64,000 nt of DNA from Synaphobranchus kaupii (GCA_029718625.1 CM056395.1:20982246-21046245); one strand, 5' to 3'. Shown: positions 1 through 12,890, counted from the first letter of the stretch. Numbers and translations: made by a program. The notes: generated from the sequence alone by a model not told the origin.

Positions 1-32
1 AGCTGGTGGCACCTTTTGACCTGCTACAGGTG

Positions 33-207
33 TGAAACTCCGGTCCTGACGGGCCGCCGTGTCTGCCGGTTTCCAGGGTGTTCTCGGCACCAGTGGTTCA
101 TTTAAGTTGTTGATTGGCTAAAGAATCCACACACCTTGTTCTCGAGCCCTTAACTGGCAGCTGATTGAAAGGAAACCACAAAAACCTGCAGACACTGTGG
201 CACCCTG
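33..207. mobile_element. Palindromic MITE, copy 1 (family shared with 37466-37636)
   Basis: The left arm (AAACTCCGGTCCTGAC, then GTGTCTGCCGGTTT) pairs with the right arm (AAACCTGCAGACACTG, then GGCACCCTG). The interior motif TTGATTGGCTAAAGA recurs reverse-complemented in the copy near 37560, so this is a dispersed family. No transposase is present. The likely superfamily is hAT-like from the general look, which is not proved; target duplications cannot be read. Confidence 0.6.
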
Positions 208-1017
208 GGTAGAATTTAGTTTGACATACACCCCTGTGCTAGGCTAATCACATCACAGTTAGCCAAATAATCCGCTCACCAAATGTGTAATGTCTGTATT
301 CAGGGCCTTCCCCCCTATGTTAGCACACCATACACCCATGGCCTTCCATGACTCCATCAGAGAGCCCAGTTGGATCACTAAAGGTCCCACAGTATTTGCC
401 CATACAGTAGATCCAGGAAAGTTTTTCCAAGTATGTTTGTAACTCTTTTGAGTAAAATTCTTTCCTCAGTCGATGTAAATCTTTTCCTTTAATCTCATTT
501 CAACCTGCAACCTACAGTTGTGTCCGCAGAGACTAAACAGAGCTTATCTTGGCTCAGCATGATGCTTTTTTAGCTTCTTATAAGATTTTAAACACTTCAA
601 TCAAACCCCATCCTCCCTCCCTCCCTCCCTCCCATCCTCCCTCCCTCCCCAGCTCTCTCACTTTTCCCAGACTTAAGGAACTCGGTGCCTAAAGTCTGTC
701 TTCTGATTTAACTCCAGTAAAAATGCACCGCTTTGTAAAATCATATTACAGTTGCTGCCAACACTGTGGGATAAGCCAGCGTTAACCCTGTTAATAACTT
801 GCGCCAGGCTGCAAAAACAGATTCGGAAAAATGCTCTGTTTACACATTTAGAAGGAAAGAGCTTGTCCTGCTAAAGAAATAATTCTCTGTGCAGTGATGC
901 CTACTGCCACAAGGGGCATCACATCAGTCCTAGCCTCGCCCACAAAGGGAGTGTTTCCGTCAGGTTACTAACCCTGGAATGTGGCAGGAGCCACTGCACT
1001 GGCCAGTCAGGCGATGT

Positions 1018-1415
1018 CTCTCTGACTGCGCAGCTCAGCAGTGGACTGTAGTGATGTCACTATGACTGGGCAGCTCAGCAGTGGACTGCAGTGGTGTCAC
1101 TATTACTGTGCAGCTCAGCAGTGGACTGTAGTGATGTCACTATTACTGCGCAGCTCAGCAGTGGACTGTAGTGATGTCACTATGACTGCACAGCTCAGCA
1201 GTGGACTGCAGTGATGTCACTATGACTGCGCAGCTCAGCAGTGGACTGCAGTGATGTCACTATTACTGCGCAGCTCAGCAGTGGACTGTAGTGATGTCAC
1301 TATGACTGCGCAGCTCAGCAGTGGACTGTAGTGATGTCACTATGACTGCGCAGCTCAGCAGTGGACTGTAGTGATGTCACTATGACTGCGCAGCTCAGCA
1401 GTGGACTGCAGTGAT
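1018..1415. repeat. Minisatellite, 40-bp unit, about 10 copies
   Basis: The sequence repeats every 40 bases: TATGACTGCGCAGCTCAGCA then GTGGACTGTAGTGATGTCAC. Variation is limited to a few sites (TATGACT/TATTACT, GCG/GCA/GGG, TGTAG/TGCAG), so the array is young or homogenised. It lies in a TUSC3 intron. Any open frame through it is a by-product. Confidence 0.95.
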
Positions 1416-2345
1416 AAAGCCTACAAATACCATTGGAAATACCATAGAAAGCTGCTGAACAGGAAACTGTAAGAATGGTCAAATAGCATGTTTCTCTGTG
1501 TGGTGAAAAAGATGGCACCTTACAGCAGGTGTGGGGGCGACACTCGCAGTGCCGAGGCTAAGGAACCAGAACCAAACTAGAATGCTGGAGGTTCAAATTC
1601 TCAAGCAAGGCACATAATCTGAATTGCATCAGCAAATACGCAAGCTGTAATTTCATTTATTTGCTTTGAGGAATTGTAATCTGTAGCAAGCAGAAGCTTC
1701 AGTCTGACAGTCTGACTGACAGACAGACAGACGTCTTTGTCAGAAAACGCACAATGCAGAACCTTCATTATATAGGGCTGGGGAAGCTTGGGAAAATGTT
1801 GGACTTTTTTTTTTTTTTTTCTTTAAAAATAGTCTAAATAAATGGACTCTTGTGCAAAACAGTGTTAACAATTTAACGTGTATAAATTTTGCATTTAATT
1901 TTGTAGTGCTGCTCATGTAGCGAGAAATAAGATCTTATGTTAAAATGGACAGGAGACACAAAGCTAGAGTGCTTATCTTTCTGTTGCACTGAGGAAAAAG
2001 GCCACTGTTAAACGAACACTTCGCAAAAATATTCAACAAAAAAAAAAGGGCAGTGCGTCGCTGTGGAGGATTTTGCAGTCGACAGTTATGCCTGTGCATC
2101 CGTGTGTGAAATTAAAAGTAAAAAAAAAAAAAAAAAAAAGAAGAAAAAAAAACAACCTTGATTTCTGAACTTAATGCAACATTTGCATGAAATGATATTC
2201 CCCCCACCCTCCATCTTAGTAAAAAGTGCTATAGTCACATTTTGTTTGCCTTCAAGAGCATAATAAAGTTGTTTTCATAACTTCAAAAGGTGGCTGAGGC
2301 AGGCACACCTGCCAGAGAAGTGGATGTGATTGGCTTGGTGAAAAG

Positions 2346-2369
2346 CCCCCCCCCCCCCCCCCCCCCCCC
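2346..2369. repeat. Homopolymer C24
   Basis: An uninterrupted run of 24 C. Similar runs occur at 33760, 58069 and (as G) 58299. Confidence 0.97.
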
Positions 2370-3747
2370 TCATTTTAATAAAATGGAAAACAATCCATCT
2401 GTCATCCCCCCCACCTCATAGTTTTCTCAGTTGGTCATAACCATTCTCCTCTCACATATATATAGAAGTTTATTATTATTCATTGGCAGGATAAGCCCCT
2501 TGAGATGTCACATCTCGTTTTCGAGGGGGTCCTAAGATCCTTGAGGGGCCCAAGATAATGCGATATGACTGTGCAAGTATTTAAGAAAGCTTAAAGCAAT
2601 GGCAATAGAGCTAGAACAAAAAAAAAAAAAAAGTGACATCAAAATTCACATGAATTCCACTGAATCTGCCACTCCCTCATTGCTACGGCAACCATGCACG
2701 TCGCCATTCTCCCCACCGTTGGTCTTTGGTCAGGCTCAATGCCACGTATCCCTGGGCAGAGCTCTGGCTGACTTAAGCCCGCTAAAACCCTGGCGGGAAG
2801 AAGCTAAACGGGTGTCCCCGCTGCAGATTACCGCTCATTATCGGCACCGCTCATTATCGGCACGAATTTGAGGCTTGGATCTGTGACTGTAGGGCCCAGC
2901 TTTTGCTGACTGTGCCACTAGGGAGCCCCATTAAATGTCATTTTAAAGAGCTCAATGACTGTGGGGTGAATCCCCTGTACCTATTGTGTAATTTAGAAAT
3001 TTGAGTTGTTTTAATTATTACCAGTCAGTTGATTCAGGCACAGTTTGCAGTAGTCAATGTAAATTTACCTCATCTAGCTTTCAATTACATTTTCTGTCCC
3101 AAAACGCGTTTTATAATTCCTCAACGTAATTTCATTATCGGAGTTTGAATTTTCACAAAAAGAAAAAAGTAGATACAATATAAAGATCCAGATCAATGGA
3201 ATAAAAAAAAAAGAGAAAAGTTCTGTGTGCTCTGGTAAACATGTTTGAAAGAGCTACAACAGGCCGGCACGCCAGTCTGATTGGTCAAATGTACGACATG
3301 AGCAATCAAAGACAAACACAATGACTGTCACATCGTAACGCACATTCCAATTACCATCATCTTAAAATAGCATGCATCCCAAGCAATGCATTCCTGATTG
3401 TATAGTCATTGACAGGACCTCTACAACACTGGGCCCATTTGACTTCGCTTGCCACGTGGCACCCTCGAGAGTCCGGTTATAAAAACGTGAATTGGGGCGG
3501 ACGCAATCTGCCCGCACTCTCTGCCCCTTGTTTTTGTAATAGAAATAGGAAAGCTCTACTCTATTCACAGTGAAGTTACAGCCATGAGCACTGCGTACAG
3601 TAATAGTTTTCCTGCTCATTTCAGCAACCTATTTGTGGCAGGGAGGGAAAAAAGCAATGATGAAAATGAGGAGCAGGACATTTGCAGATAAATTTGAGCT
3701 GAGAGACATTTTGGAAAGTATAAGCAGTTATCAGTAATCAGAATATT

Positions 3748-4219
3748 TACTACTACTACTACTATTGCTACTGCTACTACTGCTGCTGCTGCTGCTACTT
3801 CTACTACTACTGCTGCTATTACTGCTGCTACTACTACTACTGCTACTACTACTACTACTACTGCTGCTACTACTACTACTGCTGCTACTACTACTACTGC
3901 TGCTACTGCTACTGCTGCTGCTACTACTGCTGCTGCTACTACTACTACTACTGCTGCTACTACTACTACTGCTGCTACTACTGCTACTGCTGCTGCTACT
4001 ACTACTACTACTACTGCTACTACTGCTACTGCTACTACTACTACTGCTACTACTGCTACTGCTACTACTACTGCTACTACTACTGCTGCTGCTGCTACTA
4101 CTGCTACTGCCACTACTACTACTACTACTACTGCTGCTACTACTGCTACTGCCACTACTACTACTATTGCTGCTGCTACTACTACTACTATTATTATTAT
4201 TATTGATATTATTATTATC
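3748..4219. repeat. Long triplet repeat, (CTA/CTG)n followed by (ATT)n
   Basis: About 145 triplets of mixed CTA and CTG on the + strand (TAG/CAG on the minus strand), interrupted by a few CTT, CCA and ATT units, then a short (ATT)n tail at 4186-4219. All three frames read as homopolymer-like peptides on both strands, but nothing suggests translation. CTG and CTA are mingled in short runs, so pure CTG runs reach only about 5 units. Confidence 0.97.
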
Positions 4220-5517
4220 TATAATATGCACCATCGGTACAAGGTTTCTTATGTTGTGTAGTGAACAGCATTGCTTTAAATCTGGCGTTACCTCAGCGCC
4301 TGTGTTCCCAATTGGGATCATACGAGCTTACACAAAGGCATATATAACACAAGCCACCGCCATAAGCTGTGTTTGATACGCTGAATATTTTACAGCAAAC
4401 CAGGGCCTTTCAAATGCCACAGTATCAAGGCTGGTGACAAGAGTATTACAATTGCCAGGTGCTCGCAGGGAGAAAAAAACTGACGTGAACATTTTGCTTT
4501 TTATCGCAAGAGAAATAAGGCAGCGGTGAAGTTAGCTGAAATGACTTTTAAACGGCCCATACAGATGCAATAAGCAAAGAGAATTTTATGCTGTTTTCAA
4601 TTCTGATTAGTTTTGTTTATTAAATGCTGCTGTTTGGGTTTTTTTCCCATCTTGCATTGCTTTGTGTGTTTTTAACAACCTGTTTTGTAAATTAAAACCT
4701 GCTCTCAGCTGAGTTGTGCGGTTATGGTAATGAAATCCCACAATTATAGGTTATTAAATGCGGTCTCATACATTTGGATGTGCCAATTTGAAATAAATCA
4801 AATGTTCTGTACAAGTTTTACAGGGAAATAGCAGGGTCTGGTCAGCGCCACGGGATCATTAATGACAACCTTGAGTCAGCCGTGATTTAGCTTTGATCAT
4901 CCGAAAGACAGCAGCCCGTATTCAATCAACATTCGTCCTTTACTTTGACTTACAAGTGAACGCAAAGTGTCAAAAGTTTTTCTTCACAAACCCAGCTTGG
5001 CAAGTTGTTTTTTTGTGATTGCTGAAACTTGCCAAAGTGTGTTTGTGGAGAAAAAAATCATTCTTGCAGTTAATTGTCCAATGAGGTCCCCCGTCCAGGC
5101 ACTAACCACGCCCAACCTCAACCATAAGGCTAGAGGAAGTTAAAGGGAGACATGGCAGGGCCTCTCATATACCTTAAGGAAGATTGTGGCTAAATTATTT
5201 ACACATGGTTCACAGGAAAGGAAGACATTTTTCTAAGTCAGGAGAAACAACCCTCCAAGTGATCCATCCATATCTACTTCATATCTGGCAGCAGAGTGAG
5301 GGTTTGAGGCTTATTTGACACCTCAGACACTTGATGACTTACAGCCATTTCAGCCATTTAGCCAGCCATGGGTTCCATACTATTCCCGTGTAATTTACAT
5401 CTTAATCTAGTCCCACCCCCCAATTCCCATAGAGATCCATTCAAATGCAGAGAGGTTATAGTATTGCATTCTAAGAGTAACTGAAAATAAAATATATTGA
5501 TATCCTTTTATACCCAG

Positions 5518-5784
5518 TCATGATAGCATCACCTGTTTACCTGTGGAATGTTCCAAACAGGTGTTTTTTTGAACGTCCCAACTTTTTTGGAACGTGTTGC
5601 AGGCATCAAATTCGGAATTAGTGTGTATTTACAAAAATCAATAAAGTTGATAAAAGGTAAAACATTAAATATCTTTTCTTTGTACTGTTTTCAATTAAAT
5701 ATATGTCAAAGGGAATTTACAAATCACTCTGCGTTTATGTGCATTTTACATACCGTCCCAACTTTTTTGGAATTGGGGTTTGTA
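5518..5784 (+). mobile_element. 3' end of a Tc1/mariner-like element
   Basis: The stretch from ACCTGTTTACCTGTGGAATG through CCCAACTTTTTTGGAACGTG to the terminus GGAATTGGGGTTTGTA matches, from memory, the non-coding 3' end of a widespread fish Tc1-type element, including the partly duplicated CGTCCCAACTTTTTTGGAA block near 5574 and 5754. No transposase remains, so this is a 5'-truncated or internally deleted copy. Confidence 0.7.
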
Positions 5785-7025
5785 GTTTCTGTTTCTAGTT
5801 TCATTGTTCTAGTTCTAGGTTCATTGCTCTCTTATTTTGTTGGCTTATGATACCTGCAAATACAAATTACAATAATTTGGTTTTAGCACGAGGGTATTTG
5901 CTCCACAGCGTGTATTAAGCAGACGGAGCTATGAACTAAGCTGAGAAATAAACGCACAGACTTTCAGGACTTTTCCCAGGGTCATTATTTCTGAATGAGG
6001 GGGGCAAAGACGATTAAAAATGAATCTGTGTAGCAAACGGGTAATTTAATTATAGTGAGAAAGTGCGAAGAAAGCAATATTATGAGAGCAAAGAGTGGGA
6101 GGACGGCCGTTTAAATGTTAATGAGTCACACTCACGTAAATAGACAATTTTATGGAAAAAACCAGCAGACAAACCTTTGCCTGAGGCTGTTCACCAAAAA
6201 GAGTCCATAGTTTCCAATTACTGCTCATCATGTTACAAGCTTCCGACTGCTACTTGATGCTCTGGAGGCACACAAGGCTCACTTTTTTCGAAAAATAAAA
6301 AAGGAAGTATCATCTATACTCATAGTATGAGAATGAAAGTTCCCAGCTGGACATTGTAATCAAGCAGCAATTCCAGGAACGTGAGAAGGCTGCATTTACA
6401 AATGCATAGACAGGCCAGCCAATAACTTACGGTTAACGTTTTGTTGCATAAAACCCTTGTTACCACTGAACACGGTAGTTCCATGGTACATCTATCTTAC
6501 AAATTTTGACAAAGTACTAGAAGAAAACATGAAACTTGCTCCCATGTACTATCTTAAGCGGCCAATGGCTTGCGGCCTGCAGTGGGTTTTGGATAGACGT
6601 GTCAACGTTGACCGTTTTATCGAAGTAGGCTCTTCAGCGTGGGGTCATTTCGATTGCCAGATTTGGAATCGCACCTCCACGTCATCTTTTAGTTCTTGTC
6701 CATGGTGGGTAATCCCATGATTCCTAGGAGGTGAAACATTTATATAATCAGTGTTGGAGCAACAGTGAAAATATTTACATGGACAAACGGCAACACAATG
6801 CATAAAACTACATTACAAAAATGTGGTGTTAGTTCTATTCACCAAAATGAGACACGGGAGCAGAAGCTCTTTCGTATGATTATACATTTTGTTTAGGAGC
6901 ACGTTTCACTAAAAATTCTCAGGGTTTAAAGATTTGGCCAACAACTAAAGTATTAAGACTAAATAAAGTATTTCAAACGGGCAATATTTTACGCCACCAC
7001 ATGCTTCCGCCTCTCCATAAAGTAG

Positions 7026-7228
7026 GGTTGATGCTAGATTGGATAGCCCGGAGGGACCTGGGCGGGACGCTCTGCTGTGATTGGTTGTTAATCTAGCATC
7101 AACCTTTTCCCAACCCCTAAACATAACCTCACAGGAGTTCACGTAACTTGGGCTCATGCCCGAACTGTTAAGATAGTGTCCTAGGGTCCCGCCCAGGTCC
7201 CTCCGGGCTATCCAATCTAGCATCAACC
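7026..7228. mobile_element. MITE with 9-bp target duplication, copy 1
   Basis: A 203-bp element with near-perfect terminal inverted repeats of about 42 bp, starting GGTTGATGCTAGATTGGATA and continuing through GGGACCTGGGCGGGA. It is bounded by the perfect 9-bp duplication ATAAAGTAG (7017-7025 and 7229-7237). A third copy of the terminal motif lies inside (near 7090-7108), inverted, so the element can fold in more than one way. A second copy sits at 59673-59864 in the opposite orientation. The 9-bp duplication would fit a Mutator-like or Merlin-like transposase; no coding part is present. Confidence 0.93.
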
Positions 7229-8157
7229 ATAAAGTAGCCGCCAGGGATAGGCACCTCCATTCCTGGAGGATAGGTGGGTATGCGTTTTTTTAGTGTCCAC
7301 CAGTTACCCTGGCTCAGGTGGATACTTAGCTGTATACCCCAACATCAGGTCACGTGTAGATTAGACTGCGACATATCTTTAAAACTGCCAATATCTGTAC
7401 ACAAATATAGTTATCAGCTGTCATTCAAAGATATCAGCTTATTAATGAGCGTATCTAAAATGTCACGTCATACATATGATTGGGATAATTGAATAATTAA
7501 GAGCAGAAGTTGACATGATATCCATAAACTTGTAGGGCCCTTCTTGCCAACCTCTATATAAATGCAAGGCTATAATTATTATCACTATTAAGGACTATCC
7601 CCCCTCCCTCTCCACACCACAGATTTACAGATGAAACCCGGTTCTGTTACCAGCCATTTCAGTGCTGTGAATCTCATACTAATTCAAAGTCAGTCAAGAG
7701 GGCTTGGGCCTTCTGATCTGGGTATGGCTGTATTGAAGATGTTTTTCTTTCATCAATAAGACAATGGCACGTCCCCCGCCACGACCATCACAGTGGCCAG
7801 AGGATGATGCTTGTGCGGTGGTTTTTGTTCCCAGAGTACCGTGCGCCTTAGCATCACGTCTGTCCCTGTGTGTGTCTTAACGCCACGCTGACATGCCACT
7901 CAGAATACCTTTTTCCCTGCATGTGTGGTCCCTGCTCAGAAGACAAGCCTTAGATCACAGCAAGTCATTTTATCACTTTCTATAAATGTGACTACCCCGC
8001 AGATGGCAGTTCTCTGAATAAATCAAGGTCTTAAACTTCACAGAGTGCTTGCATTGATCAGGTGAGGTGTAAAAAAAAAAAAAGATAAAACTCTTTATAC
8101 TTTTTATACTACAGAACAAATACAACCACTATTAGAGGTTAGTTACTTTTTATTCCC

Positions 8158-8530
8158 CACTAGTTCCTATAACCCGATTCCACACTACCATAAGAGACTA
8201 GTTAGATCAGTTCTGCCAAACCATAAGAGACTAGTTACCCCCGATTCCCTACTACCATAAGGGACTAGTTAGATCAATTCAACACTACCATGACAGACTA
8301 GTTACCCAGATTCCCTACTACCATGACTAGTTAGATTAATTCAACACTACCATGACAGACTAGTTTCCCCGATTCCCTCCTACCATAAATAACTAGTAGT
8401 TAGAGCAGTTCCATGCTACCACGAGAGGCTGGTTAGCCCCAATCCACATTAGCAGACTAGTTACTCAGCTTTGGTACTACAATGACGGACTGTTTACCCT
8501 AATTCAGCATCGCCATGAGAGAACAGTTAT
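8158..8530. repeat. Diverged tandem repeat, ~40-bp unit with ACTAGT
   Basis: About nine imperfect copies of a unit resembling CTACCATAAGAGACTAGTTA followed by CCCCGATTCC. Most units contain ACTAGT or a one-base variant. Divergence rises toward the right end, so the array looks older than the other minisatellites here. Confidence 0.85.
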
Positions 8531-10533
8531 GATACCCCACCCCTCACAAGGACTTGTACCACTGCCCTCTCGTGCCACACCCTGACCCCCCCCCCCCCAC
8601 CACCCCAAATTTAAAAGGCACAGATAACTGTTAGCACATTTCAGCAGGGAAGCCGGTACTCATGACATTCAACCATGTTGCTCCAAGATCATTGGACGAT
8701 TAGAAGGACGACTGACAAGCCTGTGGATGATGACTGAACAGCCAGGCCTGGCACCTCTAGTTTGTGGCACTGCGACCCCGCGATACGGACTTGTCCTAGA
8801 CTGGCCCTGAGAAGAGCAAGTGTAACATCTGCGTTTACTCATGAGTCAACCTTAAGATCTTAAGACCCTAATCTTTATGTGTTCAATACAAAAAAATAAA
8901 AACTTTCGTTTTGTAATTTGTAGCATTGTCAATTGTGTAAATTGCTCATCACAAATTGATGAGTTGATTGTAAGTGGGCTTAAATTTTACTGTCCTCACA
9001 ATATGCAGGTGGGGGGGGGGGTCTGAATGCTCGGTCTCGTATCAAAGTTGAGGATGAGGATGCAAAGGCCTTCACTGTGATGTGAAATAGGAACCCTGTC
9101 TATCAATGTCCAGTCATGCCTCGCTTTAGCGCGCTCTTACACACCTGCAATTAAGCACAAACGTCTGTCACTATGCCACACTGACCTGCAATTGCTGCAT
9201 ACTTTGGGTGAACACTATCGGTGAGAACAGTCTAATTGAAGTGTATGTCTATGAAAAAAGGAACATTTTAAAGCCAGTGAATTGGTTAATCTTATGTATA
9301 AATGTTACTAATGTCAATTTATCATCAATAGATTGACATCAGTTACATTTGTATTAAAAATAGTATTGGCACATGCACTTGTACACACATGTACACACAA
9401 ACACAAACACACACACACACTCCTGGTATGTGCCCCACCTGTAAGTGTGCCCATATCAATAATGGAATACAGTGAAACGGGACATTTTCTGTGGCAACAC
9501 ATTTCTGTCCAAATCTCACACATTGCAGCCGGGAGATTTCTGACATTGCAAGTGATGATAATGATGGTTAAAAGTGTAACTGCAGATTAGATGTCATTTC
9601 AAAAAGAAAATCAACTGCAAATATATAGAACGATGCAAGCCGGGGTGGACATGTTGTGTCGGCAGCACTAACACTTGGAATGTGGCATGGAGACTGTTCT
9701 CTGAGCTTATCAAAACGCATCAAACCCCAATGCTGTGTGACAAATATATCAATTTCAGCATAGCCTGGGGCTTGGGGTTGTGAAATATTATATTAACCGT
9801 GATATTTATATTCCTGGCAACACATTACCATTTCCTCGGTTTATTTAACTTTATTGCATTCCTTTTCACTCCAAAGAAAAATGTAGGGCCTTGCAGAAGT
9901 TTGTGAAAACAGCCCCCCGCCCCCCAAAACTCAAAAGTACTACTTTGTGTCTATAATGGTGGCTGTAACAGGAATGAGTAGTTTCAACTCAGTCTACAGG
10001 TTAAATTATTACTTAATATTCTCTTTCTAACAGTCTGTACATTTTTTTTTAAAAGGCAATCACATGGATTTTACATCGCTGATGATCTTTCATTTAGCCC
10101 TGACCTAGCACTTATATTAACCGGCTATGACAGAAATTGACAGTTTTTTATAGTACAAGGAGTTAGCGCCGGTTTGCAACAGGACTTACATTTTATTATT
10201 AGGTCTTTCTGTACCTGCGTACCACTGAAATGCATAATATTAAAAACAATTAATTTTTATTTAATTTCTCGTTTTGGGCTGTGGAAAAAAAACCCTGCTA
10301 ATTCTCACTACCAGGTGTTTACTGCACTCTGAAGCAAACGTCAATCATACTCAAAGCTTTGTATCTTGCTCAGTTTCCCGGCGAGCTTTTATTGTACTGT
10401 TTTCTCACATTGTATTTATTCGCCCCATTCATCCTACATGTAGCCGTTTTCACTGTTTTTCTGTTCTGCTTTCATTGGAATCATAATTTTTTTAGTTGTA
10501 CCCAAGGCTTGTTTTTCCCTTCAAGCAAAAAAA

Positions 10534-11250
10534 AAAAACTTGTTTTAGATTATGGCGATACCCTTTACATGCCTGCCCCAAAATCTCACCTGCAAAAGCT
10601 AGACACCTTATATCATAGAGCGCTACGGTTTGTAACTAATATGAGAAGCCTAACGCACCACTGTACCCTGTATCAGTTAACAGGATGGCCATCTTTAACT
10701 GAAAGGCGACAAACACATTTTAACATTTTTTAGTTATAAGGCTATCATGGGTCAGCTACCAACATGTATTAGCCCATTGCTCACCTCACAAAACCATGGA
10801 AATTACAGGTTGAGATCCCAAAATTGCCTTTTATATAACATTCCAAACACAAAGACAGAGTTAGGAAAAAGAGCTTTAAGTGATGCTGCCCCATCAGCCG
10901 GGAGAACACTGCAGAAGGTTTTAAAACTTGACCATTTTATCTCAGTTGATGATTTTAAAACCTAGATTGCAGGACTGTCGACTTCAGAAGGCGCACGTTT
11001 TTAGGCTGCACCGAGAGAGCCCTTATTACCTCGCTTTTATTTACTTTTTAAAAATCTGTTGTTTTAATGTCTTGTTGTTTTATGCTTCTTACGATGTTCT
11101 GATTTTACACACGTTTCGTGTTGTGTTGTCTTTTATTGTTTTTTTTGTTTTTATGAATATAGTTTGCCTTCTTGGCCAGGGCGCACTTGAAAAAGAGATG
11201 TAAATCTCAATGTGATTTTTCCTGTGAGTCTGCTTAGCCTGGGAGAGCAG
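10534..11250 (+). pseudogene. LINE relic, C-terminal end of the ORF2 protein and 3' tail
   Basis: Translation gives LDYGDTLYMPAPKSHLQKL, then YHRALRFVTNM and THHCTLYQLTGWPSLTERR. These are the hallmark of the region just after the reverse transcriptase domain in L2/CR1-like fish LINEs. After a stop and frame changes, further C-terminal pieces follow (around GKRALSDAAPSAG at 10880 and the LDHFISVDDFKT end at 10960). The segment closes with CTTGGCCAGGGCGCACTTG and AAAGAGATGTAAATCTCAAT near 11175-11215, a typical 3' tail with a short hairpin. It is 5'-truncated and inactive. Clade assignment is tentative. Confidence 0.85.
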
Positions 11251-12616
11251 CGCTCGCTCATCCCTCAAGAGCACGTAATCAAGGGTTTGCGTTCTGTTCG
11301 TTTATCCACGGGAAGGGTCTCTCTCTTCTCCCACTCACCGTGATTTCCGTAGCACCGTTCCATTCATCAGGACCTCCAGGCAAATCCTTTTGACCTTTTA
11401 AGACGGAACCTTGTTAAAAAAACTAACACATTACACTGAATAAAAACAATGAAGAAGATCACTCGTAAAGGGCATAGCACAGGCCTATTAGACGGAGAGT
11501 GGGCCCCTGAGAAGGCCTGTCATTAGAGAGAGTGAGCGGGAAAATAATGTCACGCTTCCCCAAATGTTACATCATCCATCACCTCATTCCGTCTTTTCAA
11601 GGAGGGGAGAGGGGTGTAGAGTTGGACTCCAGGTAAATATCACAAACGCCCAACGAGTTTGAATGGACCGGGATTAGAAAACAACCGTGTCGATGCGCTG
11701 TACGGTACGTAGCCTTGGAGATCAACATTTGCCTTGTTAGTCTTGTCCAATGTCCCTGCAAAACAACACGTTTTTAATGTGGCTGCCGAACAGCACATTT
11801 TTATGCACCTGCAAAACAGCACATTAAAAAGCCAGTGTGTATTCTCCTTTTAACTTTGAATGAATCATACTGAACAGAACTGAGATAAAAAAAAACTCTC
11901 AAAACTGGTCCTTTCCTAACGGCTTTATAGCTCCTTTAGGACAGCTGTCATTTTACACGCTTAATGAGCATTTTAAAATCCATTTTTCCAAGGTGCCAAT
12001 TAGCACGAGACATTTCCTATGTATTTATGAAGATGGCAAAATGGAGATCCAACTCGAGTGCAAGCCAGTGGTTTAATGGTCTTCAATAATCCAAACCGAC
12101 TAAAAGAAACTGCCACTTTGCCAAATAAAAGGCGGTTATATTAATACGCCAGGAAAAAACACTTTGTGTAGATTATCTATATTAGAATGAAATTAGAAAC
12201 CAGTTGTATGCATCATTTTTTCCCCCCACCCTTTCTACGATCTTATGATTGACGCAGTACAAATGGGGAGTGTTGGCAGAGCTACGCATAATGTCTCAGT
12301 GACTCGGATTTAAAGGTCGAAGTGTACTGCCATTGGAGGGCAAAGACAGTTTTTTTTTTTGTTGTTTCACACAAGTGTGATATTGATGGCACATCATCTC
12401 AACCCATTCCGGGTATCCATGAAGCCGTACCATACCATCAATAACGATTCGCCATTCAGATAGGCACTATAGGTCTGTGGTATGTTTATACTACATTGAT
12501 CATATCACTATAAATGAGAAAATGCTTGAATTCTCAGCAAAGAACCGCAGTTATACTCACTAGCTGAGGGGTGACCACGGTTAAAGAAGTCAGACGAAGT
12601 CACGTACAGTACAGTA

Positions 12617-12890
12617 CACTGCAAAACATGTCTGTTTTAGTCTTGTATTGAGACTTAAAAGCTTATTGTTTTTCTCTCTTCCAGAAAATATTATCTTGTT
12701 TTAAGTTACTTTTTGCTTAACAAGTGAAAGTATCTTACCCCATTGGTGAATCTTGAACTGAGTACAAATATCTCACCCCAATTTTTTTTGTCTTATTTAG
12801 CACAAAAAAAAAGTAATAGAAATAAGATTTTAAGTCTAAGTATAAGACTAAAATGCTTGTTAAGAAAAAAATGGCTTGTGTAGGACAGTG
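12617..12890 (+). mobile_element. MITE with CACTG...CAGTG ends, copy 1
   Basis: A 274-bp repeat starting CACTGCAAAACATG and ending GGACAGTG, highly similar along its length to 47100-47374. Shared blocks include TGTTTTAGTCTTGTA, GTTTTAAGTT and AGTCTAA.TATAAGA. It resembles CACTA-type or other short fish MITEs with CACTGCAAAAA ends; the superfamily is not certain and no clean target duplication is seen. Confidence 0.8.

Noticed and set aside
3616..4376. Long poly-Leu, poly-Ser and Ala/Val-rich open frames on both strands
   Set aside because: They are translations of the CTA/CTG triplet tract in an intron, with no flanking coding evidence.
6457..6720. An 87-codon frame (MLPLNTVVPWYIYLTNFDK...)
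   Set aside because: No recognised family, no supporting splice sites, and the length is within chance expectation for 64 kb.
8158..8530. A CRISPR-like pattern of repeats and spacers
   Set aside because: The units are contiguous and diverge throughout, with no unique spacers of constant length. The DNA is vertebrate, and the other arrays in the window are likewise ordinary tandem repeats.
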